Of a stretch of 13,989 bases of DNA, positions 1-6,429 are shown piece by piece. This DNA comes from Polaromonas sp. (GTDB lineage: Bacteria; Pseudomonadota; Gammaproteobacteria; Burkholderiales; Burkholderiaceae_C). A program made the position numbers and the translations under genes. The stretch is from the NCBI GenBank assembly GCA_025362825.1, contig JANYFF010000387.1:1-13989 (forward strand), given 5' to 3'. Below the pieces are notes generated by a model that saw only the letters and a program-made list of their open reading frames with translations, did not search any database and was not told the DNA's origin. Numbering within the stretch: position 1 is the first letter of the stretch; every line of letters begins with the position of its first letter.

Positions 1-189
1 GACCAGCACCATAAAGCCGCTGGCGCCCAGCACCACTGGGTTGCTCAGCAGGTGCAGGCCTTGTGGCAGCTGCACCCACCCCATAAAACCCACCAGGCCG
101 GTCAGCAACACCACCAGGTAAAGCCGCACACCGCTGGCCCAGCCAAGCGCGCCCGCTAGGGCGATTAATTGGGTGGTGTCAAGAGTCAT
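1..189 (-). CDS. DUF4126 family membrane protein, N-terminal part (cut by window edge)
   Basis: Only the first 63 codons are present; the gene continues beyond position 1. Reading the minus strand from the ATG at 189 gives a hydrophobic protein beginning MTLDTTQLIALAGALGWASG, with a later stretch ending in ASGFMVLV. The GWASGxRLY pattern and the alternating hydrophobic segments match what I remember of the DUF4126 family of small integral membrane proteins, whose function is unknown. A GAGGGT purine run a few bases upstream of the ATG (about 193-198) supports this start. It lies downstream of liuC on the same strand, separated by 93 bp that contain a hairpin repeat, so co-transcription with the leucine genes is plausible but not shown. 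The family assignment rests on a short fragment. The membrane character is clear; the name is less certain. Confidence 0.7.
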   Translation of the reverse strand, partial: MTLDTTQLIALAGALGWASGVRLYLVVLLTGLVGFMGWVQLPQGLHLLSNPVVLGASGFMVLV

Positions 190-217
190 GTAACCCTCAT
201 TTCCTGTACACCCATAC

Positions 218-258
218 CCCGTTCATCCTGAGCCTGTCGAAGGAGGCTCCCGAACGGG
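218..258. repeat. Intergenic hairpin repeat
   Basis: The outer arms CCCGTTC (218-224) and GAACGGG (252-258) are perfect reverse complements. Inside them TCCT and AGGA can pair as well, giving an interrupted hairpin of about 41 nt. The core words CCTGAGCCTGTCGAAGG belong to a short palindromic repeat that I know to be scattered in intergenic regions of many proteobacteria. It lies between the liuC stop and the DUF4126 start, where it could attenuate or terminate transcription or stabilise RNA; no T-run follows it on either strand, so a classical terminator is unlikely. Confidence 0.6.
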
Positions 259-282
259 ATGCGAGCTTGGCTTGAACGGCGT

Positions 283-1071
283 TCACGTCAGCATCCAGCC
301 TGGTTTGCGCTTCTGCAGAAAGGACTGCACGCCTTCCTTGCCCTCCTCGCTGGAGCGGATGTCGGCGATGCCCTTGACCGTCAAAGCAATCAGCTCATTA
401 TTTATTTCGCGTTCAGCCACGTCCTGCACCAGCAGCTTGCAGGCCTTGACGGCCAACGGGCTGGCGTTGACCAGGGCGCCGATGAGTTCAGCCACCTTGG
501 CATCGAGCAGGTCGGCGGTGGTCATCTCATGCACCAGGCCGATGCGATGCGCCTCGGCTGCGTCAAAGCGCTCGGCCGTCAAAAAGTAGCGGTGCGCCGC
601 ACGCGCACCCAGGGCGCGCAGCACATAGGGGCTGATGGTGGCGGGCACCAGGCCGAGTTTGACTTCGCTCAGGCAGTAATGGGCGCTGTCCACCGACACC
701 ACCATATCGCAGGCGGCCACCAGCCCCATGCCGCCCGCATACACGTCGCCCTGAATGCGCGCGATGGTCGGCTTGGGGCATCGGTACACCACGCGCAGCA
801 TATCGGCCAGCTGAGCGGCGTCGGCGATGTTTTCGGCATGGCTGTAGTCGGCCATGCGCCGCATCCAGTTCAGGTCGGCGCCGGCACAAAACGCCGCGCC
901 TTCTGCCGCTAGCACGATACAGCGCACATCGGCATGGGCACCCAGCGCAGTGAAGGCCTGCGCCAGTTCGGCAATCATGTCGTCGTTGAAAGCATTGCGC
1001 ACATCGGGCCGGTTCAGCGTCAGCGTTGCCACGCCGCGAACAAGGGTTTGCAGAAGGTATTGGTATTGCAT
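283..1071 (-). CDS. liuC: Methylglutaconyl-CoA hydratase-like enoyl-CoA hydratase
   Basis: This is a 262-residue crotonase-fold protein, the usual length. By family and context it should hydrate 3-methylglutaconyl-CoA to HMG-CoA, the step after methylcrotonoyl-CoA carboxylase in leucine breakdown, in the cytoplasm. Visible signatures are RPDVRNAF near residue 21, the oxyanion-hole segments FCAGADLNWM (61-70) and AGGMGLVAACD (112-122), and SEVKLGLVPATISPYV (135-150) with Glu136 at the position of the second catalytic glutamate. The position of the first catalytic glutamate of classical crotonases is Gly116 here, which I believe is usual for bacterial LiuC proteins. The ATG at 1071 lies 3 bp past the liuB stop, and an AGGA at the end of liuB supplies the ribosome site, so the two genes are almost certainly one transcript. 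Acyl-CoA specificity is inferred from context; a generic enoyl-CoA hydratase is the alternative. Confidence 0.88.
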   Translation of the reverse strand: MQYQYLLQTLVRGVATLTLNRPDVRNAFNDDMIAELAQAFTALGAHADVRCIVLAAEGAAFCAGADLNWMRRMADYSHAENIADAAQLADMLRVVYRCPKPTIARIQGDVYAGGMGLVAACDMVVSVDSAHYCLSEVKLGLVPATISPYVLRALGARAAHRYFLTAERFDAAEAHRIGLVHEMTTADLLDAKVAELIGALVNASPLAVKACKLLVQDVAEREINNELIALTVKGIADIRSSEEGKEGVQSFLQKRKPGWMLT

Positions 1072-1074
1072 GGT

Positions 1075-2691
1075 TTACATCCTGAACAGGCCAAACTTCG
1101 TCTCGGCAATCGGCGCGTTGAGGCTGGCGGCCAGGCCCAGCGCCAGCACGCGGCGGGTGTCCGCCGGGTCGATGACGCCGTCGTCCCACAGCCGCGCCGT
1201 GGCGTAGTAGGGGTGGCCCTGGTCTTCGTACTGGCGGCGGATCGGAGCCTTGAAGGCCTCTTCTTCTTCGGCGCTCCAGCTGCCGCCGCGCGCCTCTATA
1301 CCGTCACGCTTGACGGTGCCCAGAACGCCGGCGGCCTGCTCGCCACCCATGACGCTGATGCGCGCGTTCGGCCACATCCACAAAAACCGCGGTGAAAACG
1401 CCCGGCCGCACATACCGTAGTTGCCGGCGCCAAAGCTGCCGCCAATGATGATGGTGAACTTCGGCACCTTAGCGGTCGCCACCGCCGTCACCATCTTGGC
1501 GCCGTTGCGGGCGATGCCTTCATTTTCGTATTTGCGGCCAACCATGAAGCCGGTAATGTTCTGCAAAAACACCAGCGGGATCTTGCGCTGGCAGCACAGC
1601 TCGATAAAGTGCGTTGCCTTCAGCGCTGACTCGCTGAACAAAATGCCGTTGTTGGCGATGATGCCGACGGCCATACCTTCAATCTGCGCAAAGCCGCAAA
1701 TCAATGTGGTGCCATAGCGTGCCTTGAACTCGTCAAACACGCTGCCATCAACGATACGGGCAATGATCTCGCGCACGTCAAACGGCTTGCGCGTATCAAC
1801 CGGGATCACGCCATACAGCTCTTCTGCTACATATTCAGGAGCGGCAGGCGCCCGTATCCCGCGGGCTACAGGCACTATTTGCTGTTTAATGTTCAAATTT
1901 TTGACTGCCGTGCGGGCCAGCGCCAGCGCATGCAGGTCGTTCTGCGCCAGGTGGTCGGCCACGCCCGACAACCGCGTGTGCACATCGCCGCCGCCCAGGT
2001 CCTCGGCACTGACGACTTCGCCGGTGGCAGCTTTTACCAGCGGCGGGCCACCCAGAAAGATGGTGCCCTGGTCCTTGACGATGATGCTTTCATCGCTCAT
2101 GGCCGGCACATAGGCGCCGCCCGCTGTGCACGAGCCCATGACGACGGCAATCTGCGCGATGCCTTCAGCGCTCATGTTGGCCTGGTTGTAGAAGATGCGG
2201 CCAAAGTGGTCACGGTCGGGGAAGACATCGTCCTGGTTGGGCAGGTTGGCGCCGCCCGAGTCCACCAGGTAAACGCAGGGCAGCCGGTTTTGCTGCGCGA
2301 TCTCCTGCGCGCGCAAATGCTTTTTGACGGTCAGCGGGTAGTAGGTTCCGCCTTTGACCGTTGCATCGTTGCACACCACCATGCAATCAACGCCCTCGAT
2401 GCGGCCAACGCCTGTGATGAGGCCAGCGCAGGGCGCGTCGCCGTTGTACATGCCGTGCGCAGCCAGCGGGCTCAACTCCAGAAAGGGCGTACCCGGGTCC
2501 AGCAGCATCTGCACACGCTCACGCGGCAGCAGCTTGCCACGGCCGGTGTGCTTGCTGCGCGCAGCCTCGCCGCCGCCTGCAGCGGCCTTCGCCACCTGGA
2601 CGTGCAGGTCATCAACCAGCGCACGCATAGCAGCGGCATTGGCCTGAAAGTCGGCAGACCGGGCATTTAGTTTTGTCTCTAGAACTGACAT
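1075..2691 (-). CDS. liuB: Methylcrotonoyl-CoA carboxylase, carboxyltransferase (beta) subunit
   Basis: This 538-residue carboxyltransferase subunit transfers CO2 from biotin, carried on the LiuD alpha subunit, to 3-methylcrotonyl-CoA. It is the ATP-dependent carboxylation of leucine and isovalerate catabolism. The N-terminal crotonase-like half shows DSGGANLPNQDDVFPDRDHF (144-163), GSCTAGGAYVPAMSD (186-200) and FLGGPPLVKAATGE (212-225). The C-terminal half shows EELYGVIPVDTRKPFDVRE (290-308) and GGSFGAGNYGMCGRAFSPRF (417-436). The GGANLPNQD block separates it from propionyl- and acetyl-CoA carboxylase beta chains. I chose the ATG at 2691, preceded by AGGAGA, over an upstream in-frame codon at 2796: the extra 35 residues do not resemble the family, and 538 residues is the expected length. 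It leads the liu cluster, with liuC 3 bp downstream and a divergent AraC regulator upstream. Residues 265-288 form a variable linker encoded by locally A/T-rich, palindromic DNA. Confidence 0.95.
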   Translation of the reverse strand: MSVLETKLNARSADFQANAAAMRALVDDLHVQVAKAAAGGGEAARSKHTGRGKLLPRERVQMLLDPGTPFLELSPLAAHGMYNGDAPCAGLITGVGRIEGVDCMVVCNDATVKGGTYYPLTVKKHLRAQEIAQQNRLPCVYLVDSGGANLPNQDDVFPDRDHFGRIFYNQANMSAEGIAQIAVVMGSCTAGGAYVPAMSDESIIVKDQGTIFLGGPPLVKAATGEVVSAEDLGGGDVHTRLSGVADHLAQNDLHALALARTAVKNLNIKQQIVPVARGIRAPAAPEYVAEELYGVIPVDTRKPFDVREIIARIVDGSVFDEFKARYGTTLICGFAQIEGMAVGIIANNGILFSESALKATHFIELCCQRKIPLVFLQNITGFMVGRKYENEGIARNGAKMVTAVATAKVPKFTIIIGGSFGAGNYGMCGRAFSPRFLWMWPNARISVMGGEQAAGVLGTVKRDGIEARGGSWSAEEEEAFKAPIRRQYEDQGHPYYATARLWDDGVIDPADTRRVLALGLAASLNAPIAETKFGLFRM

Positions 2692-2836
2692 GTGTCTCCT
2701 GATGGCAATGCGCGCGCCGGTACAAACCAGCCAGGCAAACCGCACCTTAACGCGAATCCATGAGATTAGCGACAACCCGCCCACGCATGCAGTCAATCAG
2801 GTTGCAAATCGTGCCAATATGCTAGAAACTGCAGCG
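2692..2836. promoter_or_regulatory. Divergent control region between liuB and the AraC-family gene
   Basis: These 145 bp separate two genes read away from each other and must hold at least the liuB promoter. On the minus strand TTGTCG (around 2773) followed 17 bp later by CGTTAA is a possible but poor -35/-10 pair. The word CAAACC occurs twice, at 2723-2728 and 2736-2741, 13 bp apart on centre; one or both could belong to an operator. I see no long palindrome. The role as a control region follows from geometry; the individual sites are guesses. Confidence 0.45.
2695..2700 (-). promoter_or_regulatory. Ribosome binding site that fixes the liuB start
   Basis: The minus strand reads AGGAGA, then CAC, then the ATG at 2691. 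The spacing is a little short, but it is the only good purine run near any candidate start. It favours the 538-residue product over the start 105 bp further upstream. Confidence 0.6.
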
Positions 2837-3877
2837 ATGCCCACCCGCGCCGCGCCAGATCACAGAAGTCCATCAGTAACCGAAACACCAATGGCCTTTG
2901 CTCGAAGCATTGCTACAGCCTACAAGCACTATGACAAAAGTCCGTTAGAAGCTCTCAAAATGGCACAGATCACGCCATTGCAACTGGCCAGAGCTGCAGG
3001 CCGCATAACAGCTCGCCAGCTCGAGACCCTGTCAGGCGCCGCCATGCAGGAGTTGGACGACGAAGGCCTGGGCGCCTTCAGCCGGCGGCTACCCTGGGGA
3101 AGCTACGGCATGCTGGCTCGCGCGTCCATCACCTCGCCCAACCTGAGCATCGCCCTCCAACGCTGGTGTCGTCACCACGCGCTGCTGACGGACGACATCG
3201 TGCTCAAGGTTTCAACATCGGGCGATAGCGCCGCCATTTCGGTGAGCGAGAAAACAGCTGACAAGGTCGGCGAGTTTGGCTTGGTGCATGTGCTGCGCAA
3301 TATCCACGGTCTGGCCTGCTGGTATGTGGACTCACGCATCCCGCTGCAGGGGGCGACCTTTCCGTTTGCCGCGCCACCGCATGTGAACGCCTATGCGCTG
3401 ATGTTCCCCGGTGCCCTGCAGTTCAACGCTGCGCAGGCCGGTATCAGCTTTGATGCGCGTTATATGGCGTTGCCCTTGCGCCGTGATGAAAAGGCATTGA
3501 CCCAAATGCTGCAACGCGCCCTGCCGCTCACGGTATTGCAATACCGACGCGACAGGATGCTGGTGCAGCAGGTGCGGCAGGCGCTAGGCGACCCGGCAGT
3601 TATTCCCCACAATGCAGAAACCCTCGCGGCAGCGTTGAACACGTCGCCCCGCTCACTGCACCGCCAGTTGAAGGAAGAAGGCGCGTCATTGCAGGCACTG
3701 AAAGACGAGGTGCGGCGCGACCGCGCGCTCGACCTGCTGCTGCGCACCAGCCGCCCGATCAAGCAGGTAGCCGAAGCCGCAGGCTTTCAGAACGAAAAAA
3801 GTTTTATGCGTGCCTTTCGCGGCTGGACCGGTCAGTCACCGGCGGAGTTTCGGCAAGGCAAACAGCCACTGGCCTGA
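2837..3877 (+). CDS. AraC-family transcriptional regulator with N-terminal arabinose-binding-type domain
   Basis: With the start at 2837 this is a 346-residue regulator. Residues about 20-205 look like the ligand-sensing domain of the AraC_binding_2/Arabinose_bd group, with RRLPWGSYGMLARASIT (83-99) and WCRHHALLTDD (110-120). The C-terminus is a full AraC DNA-binding domain: a first helix-turn-helix in LAAALNTSPRSLHRQLKEEG (263-282) and a second in IKQVAEAAGFQNEKSFMRAF (308-327), ending with WTGQSPAEFR (330-339). The upstream reading frame is open back to 2690, but that stretch is the divergent promoter region and is compositionally unlike the protein. Methionines at 2819 and 2891 are alternative starts and none has a strong ribosome site. 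Position and orientation make it the probable regulator of the liu genes, perhaps responding to a branched-chain acyl compound; the effector is unknown. Confidence 0.88.
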   Translation: MPTRAAPDHRSPSVTETPMAFARSIATAYKHYDKSPLEALKMAQITPLQLARAAGRITARQLETLSGAAMQELDDEGLGAFSRRLPWGSYGMLARASITSPNLSIALQRWCRHHALLTDDIVLKVSTSGDSAAISVSEKTADKVGEFGLVHVLRNIHGLACWYVDSRIPLQGATFPFAAPPHVNAYALMFPGALQFNAAQAGISFDARYMALPLRRDEKALTQMLQRALPLTVLQYRRDRMLVQQVRQALGDPAVIPHNAETLAAALNTSPRSLHRQLKEEGASLQALKDEVRRDRALDLLLRTSRPIKQVAEAAGFQNEKSFMRAFRGWTGQSPAEFRQGKQPLA

Positions 3878-3929
3878 TTTGCGCCCTTCGTGGCAGGACT
3901 TGTGGCGCGTGACAATCTAGACTACGCGC

Positions 3930-4604
3930 ATGATCACCCTTCACCACTGCGTAAGCGCCCGATCATTCCGGCCCTTGTGGATGCTCGAAGAGCTGGGCTT
4001 GCCCTACACGCTGCGAATGCTGCCTTTTCCGCCGCGTGCGCTGGCCCGCCATTTCCTGGCGGACAACCCGCTGGGCACCGTACCGCTGCTGGTTGAAGGC
4101 GACACACGCATGACCGAATCCGCAGCGATATGCCAATACCTTGCGGCACGGCACAGCCCCGCCCAGCTCGATGTGCCGGTGACAGACCCGGCCCATGGCG
4201 CCTACCTGAACTGGCTGCACATGGGTGAAGCCACACTGACCTTTCCGCAAACCCTTGTGCTGCGCTATACCCACTTCGAGCCCGAAGAGCGCAAGCAGCC
4301 CCAGGTCGCGAACGACTACAGCCGCTGGTTCCTGGCCCGGCTGAAGGCGATGGACGCCGCACTGCAGCAACAGGAATTTCTCTGTGCCGGCCGTTTCACG
4401 GCGGCCGATGTGTCGGTCCACTACGCCCTCATGCTGGCCAGCCATCTTGGCCTGGCAGGGCAATTCCCCGATGCCGTGCGCCGCTACCACCAGCAGCTGG
4501 AGCAACGTCCGGCATTCCAGCGTGCCCTGCAGGCGCAGCACCAGGCCGCGCTGGACCAGGGCATCCCCACCACGCCAGCACCCGACATCCGGCCGGGCAA
4601 GTGA
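3930..4604 (+). CDS. Glutathione S-transferase family protein
   Basis: This 224-residue cytosolic enzyme conjugates glutathione to an electrophile or uses it as a cofactor. The N-terminal thioredoxin-like domain (1-80) has an active-site loop with Ser9 and Ser12 in HHCVSARSFRPLWMLEELG, the cis-proline motif NPLGTVPLL with Pro52, and the glutathione-contacting ESAAICQYLA (63-72). The all-alpha C-terminal domain (90-210) carries the folding N-cap motif FTAADVSVHYAL (156-167). The ATG at 3930 lies 52 bp after the AraC stop, with no clear Shine-Dalgarno sequence, and fits the family N-terminus exactly. Lying in the same direction as the AraC gene, it may be transcribed with it. GST genes are often found beside acyl-CoA catabolic clusters, but nothing in the sequence names a substrate; maleylacetoacetate isomerase-like activity cannot be excluded. 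Confidence 0.92.
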   Translation: MITLHHCVSARSFRPLWMLEELGLPYTLRMLPFPPRALARHFLADNPLGTVPLLVEGDTRMTESAAICQYLAARHSPAQLDVPVTDPAHGAYLNWLHMGEATLTFPQTLVLRYTHFEPEERKQPQVANDYSRWFLARLKAMDAALQQQEFLCAGRFTAADVSVHYALMLASHLGLAGQFPDAVRRYHQQLEQRPAFQRALQAQHQAALDQGIPTTPAPDIRPGK

Positions 4605-4610
4605 ACCGAA

Positions 4611-4627
4611 CAGGGGAAAGCCCCCTG
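4611..4627 (+). terminator. Possible weak terminator after the GST gene
   Basis: CAGGGG (4611-4616) and CCCCTG (4622-4627) form a perfect 6-bp stem with a 5-nt loop, 6 bp past the GST stop codon. The following CAGCTTTCATT has only a short, interrupted T-run, so intrinsic termination would be inefficient. Position after a stop codon is the main support. Confidence 0.4.
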
Positions 4628-4647
4628 CAGCTTTCATTCACAACTTC

Positions 4648-4789
4648 TGTGGACAACTTTGTGCATCCACTTGGGGACAACACCTGAAAGCCTTGTCTGG
4701 CGTGGCTTCCCCGAAGATGCTCTTAAAAGAGGCAGCGCGAACAGCCCGGCACCCTTAACGCGCAATCAGGCAGCAAGTTCTTATCCACT
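4648..4789. promoter_or_regulatory. DnaA-box-like words in the gap between the GST and SGNH genes
   Basis: TGTGGACAA (4648-4656; reverse complement TTGTCCACA) and TTATCCACT (4781-4789) each differ by one base from the DnaA consensus TTATCCACA. TGGGGACAA (4672-4680) is a weaker relative. They sit in 220 bp that contain no gene. This is not an origin by itself, since there is no A/T-rich unwinding element or dnaA/dnaN context. It may be a DnaA titration or regulatory site, or coincidence. Confidence 0.3.
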
Positions 4790-4810
4790 AGACTGCCATG
4801 ACCAAAAACA

Positions 4811-4816
4811 AAGGAG
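4811..4816 (+). promoter_or_regulatory. Ribosome binding site that fixes the SGNH hydrolase start
   Basis: AAGGAG lies 8 nt before the ATG at 4825. It supports this start over the in-frame ATG at 4798 and puts a clean signal peptide at the N-terminus. Confidence 0.75.
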
Positions 4817-4824
4817 ACAACCCC

Positions 4825-5658
4825 ATGCGCCACCTCTTGCCCAAATCCTTGCTCGCCCCGCTGCTGTCCGCAGCCCTCAGCCTTGCCGTGCTGTGCGGCG
4901 CCGCCAGCAGCGCGCTGGCGCAGACCAAGCCGAAGGTTCTGGACCTTGGCCCCGACAAACCTGTATCGGCCATCTACATCGGTAACAGTTTCTTTTATTA
5001 CAACAATAGCCTGCACAACCACGTAGGCCAGTTGATCACCGCCGGCCAGCCAGGCTTCAAGCATCGCGCCACCTCGGTGACCATCAGTGGCTCGGGTTTT
5101 GATTGGCACGACGTCGAAAGCTACTTCCGCCCCAACACCGTAGGCTCCTACTCGTTTGGCGAAAACAACGTCGTCACCTTCAACAAGCTCGACCGCCTGT
5201 TTGACCTCGCCATCATGATGGACTGCAGCCAGTGCCCCCTGCACCCGCAGCTCAAAACCATCTTCAAGGAGTACGCAAAAAAACACGCCGACACGGTACG
5301 CAAGCATGGCGCCCAACCGGTGTTCTTTATGTCATGGGCCTATCAGGACGTGCCATCAATGACGGCCGAACTCGCAGAGGCCTACACCCAGGCCGGCAAC
5401 GACAACAACGCACTGGTGATTCCTGCAGGGCTGGCCTTTGCCAAATCGATTGCGAAAATGCCCGAGCTGAATCTGTATGTGGCCGACAAGCGTCACCCGA
5501 GCCTTGCGGGCTCATACCTTGCAGCCTGCACAACCTACGCAACGCTCTTCAAGGCGTCGCCGGTAGACCTGAAGTACACCGCGGGACTGGACCCGGCGAT
5601 TGTCAAGCATTTGCAGACTGTGGCTTGGGAGACTGTGCGGGAGTATTTTGGGCGTTGA
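4825..5658 (+). CDS. Exported SGNH/GDSL-like hydrolase of unknown substrate
   Basis: From the ATG at 4825 the product has 277 residues. Residues 1-32 are a typical Sec signal peptide: a charged start with Arg2 and Lys7, a hydrophobic core LLAPLLSAALSLAVLCG, and an ALA cleavage site before Gln33. The mature protein is therefore expected in the periplasm or outside the cell. The mature part opens with a strand and IYIGNSFFYYNN (50-61), where GNS replaces the GDS block I and Ser55 would be the nucleophile. Near the end DKRHPSLAGSYLA (221-233) supplies the Asp221-His224 pair of block V. These features indicate an SGNH-fold esterase or lipase-like enzyme, similar to DUF4886 proteins. The middle blocks are less clear. 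It stands alone on the plus strand and converges with the antitoxin genes. The substrate is unknown; a carbohydrate or lipid ester is only a guess. Confidence 0.78.
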   Translation: MRHLLPKSLLAPLLSAALSLAVLCGAASSALAQTKPKVLDLGPDKPVSAIYIGNSFFYYNNSLHNHVGQLITAGQPGFKHRATSVTISGSGFDWHDVESYFRPNTVGSYSFGENNVVTFNKLDRLFDLAIMMDCSQCPLHPQLKTIFKEYAKKHADTVRKHGAQPVFFMSWAYQDVPSMTAELAEAYTQAGNDNNALVIPAGLAFAKSIAKMPELNLYVADKRHPSLAGSYLAACTTYATLFKASPVDLKYTAGLDPAIVKHLQTVAWETVREYFGR

Positions 5659-5741
5659 TGTCCGTTGCATCGAGGTTCTCAACAAGAAGGTACTTCACGC
5701 AACATATTAAGGATGATGTGCTATGAGAGCGGCCGAAGGAC

Positions 5742-5948
5742 TCATTGCAGCGGAGTTCGGAGCCTATGGTTGCGTCCGACACGAATTGCCATCTCAGCCG
5801 TGATGGCGGAGCGGCCGTTGATCACACGCGACAAAGCGACGCGCGACACGCCCAGCTGCTCTGCCGCTTCGTTCACGCCGAGTTGCAGTTCGGGCAGACC
5901 ATCATCGCGAATGATGAGGCCGGGGTGAGTGGGATTGTGCATGGCCAT
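5742..5948 (-). pseudogene. Truncated HigA-type antitoxin (XRE family) remnant
   Basis: The first 57 residues from the ATG at 5948 read like the HigA/VapI family of short antitoxins. HNPTHPGLIIRDD opens the protein, and the helix-turn-helix VNEAAEQLGVSRVALSRVIN (25-44) is followed by GRSAITAEMAIRV. Intact members continue with an alpha-helical tail of about 30-40 residues containing a conserved Trp and an LxxQ-like motif. Here the frame goes into an unrelated tail, NHRLRTPLQ, and stops at 68 residues. Neither of the other two minus-strand frames restores the missing part, so this looks like a 3' truncation and not a single frameshift. An earlier in-frame start at 5990 exists but adds nothing family-like. 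In the usual higBA order a toxin gene would precede it; only 28 bp separate it from the upstream HigA-type gene. DNA binding is conceivable but toxin neutralisation is unlikely. Confidence 0.6.
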
Positions 5949-5976
5949 AGCTATCAGGCAATAAAAAATGACCTGC

Positions 5977-6417
5977 TCACCGCGGCACAAACACCGCTGG
6001 ACTAATACCGAAAAACCCGCCCAGTTTGCCTGCCATGGTGGCGCTGATCTTTCGCTTCCCTGCCAGGATGGCAGACAAATTGTCCTGGGGAATAATAGCC
6101 GAAAGGTCTTCCTGTTTCAACCCGCGCGACTCCATCAAAAACCGCAGCGCATCTTTGGGTTCAGCGGCCGCTATAGGGTGGTGTTCCTGTTCGTAACTTG
6201 ACACCAGCTCAGCAGCCAGTTCAAGCAGGCTGGATAGTGGATGGTGCTTATCGTCTCCGGCTACTTTAAGCATCGCATTCATCATGGTGACCATGCGGTC
6301 GTACTCGGCTTCGGTGTGAATGGGGCGAAGGTGCACAAGGCTGTCGAACGCCTGCCAGGCAGCTTGCAGGGCCATCACGTCCAAAGGTTCGTGACTCTGA
6401 AATTGTTCTGCATGCAT
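5977..6417 (-). CDS. HigA-type antitoxin (COG5499-like), without adjacent toxin gene
   Basis: This 146-residue protein matches the longer HigA antitoxin group. A helical N-terminal region includes RPIHTEAEYDRMVTMMNAML (31-50) and DDKHHPLSSLLELAAELVSSYEQEHHPI (split here as residues 55-68 and 69-82). A C-terminal XRE-type helix-turn-helix follows, with GLKQEDLSAIIP (99-110), NLSAILAGKRKIS (113-125) and FFGISPAVFVP (135-145). Such proteins bind and silence a RelE-like mRNA interferase (HigB) and repress their own operon. The gene appears intact. Its start lies 12 bp after the stop of the formyltransferase-ACT gene, with no room for a toxin upstream, and what follows is another antitoxin-like remnant. 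It is therefore an orphan antitoxin, perhaps kept as a regulator or as protection against a toxin elsewhere. No strong ribosome site precedes the ATG; Met15 is an alternative start. Confidence 0.82.
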   Translation of the reverse strand: MHAEQFQSHEPLDVMALQAAWQAFDSLVHLRPIHTEAEYDRMVTMMNAMLKVAGDDKHHPLSSLLELAAELVSSYEQEHHPIAAAEPKDALRFLMESRGLKQEDLSAIIPQDNLSAILAGKRKISATMAGKLGGFFGISPAVFVPR

Positions 6418-6429
6418 GGTTGCAGAATC

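Noticed and set aside
1879..2670. Plus-strand open frame of 263 codons
   Set aside because: It is antisense to liuB with no motif, and results from strong third-position GC bias.
2692..2796. N-terminal extension of liuB by 35 codons
   Set aside because: The extension does not resemble LiuB N-termini, lies in the divergent promoter region, and the AGGAGA site supports the start at 2691.
2690..2836. N-terminal extension of the AraC-family protein to 2690
   Set aside because: It would consume the whole divergent promoter region and overlap the liuB start; composition is not that of the sensing domain.
4781..4789. Replication origin
   Set aside because: Only single near-consensus DnaA boxes are present, with no A/T-rich unwinding element and no dnaA, dnaN, gyrB or repA nearby.
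5659..5741. Toxin gene or bidirectional terminator in the convergent gap
   Set aside because: Neither strand holds a plausible small coding frame with family motifs, and no stem followed by a T-run is visible.
5940..5975. Third copy of the A/T-rich palindrome (ATAGCTATC and AATAAAAAATG)
   Set aside because: The half-sites do not pair with the required spacing and similarity to the two real copies is too low.
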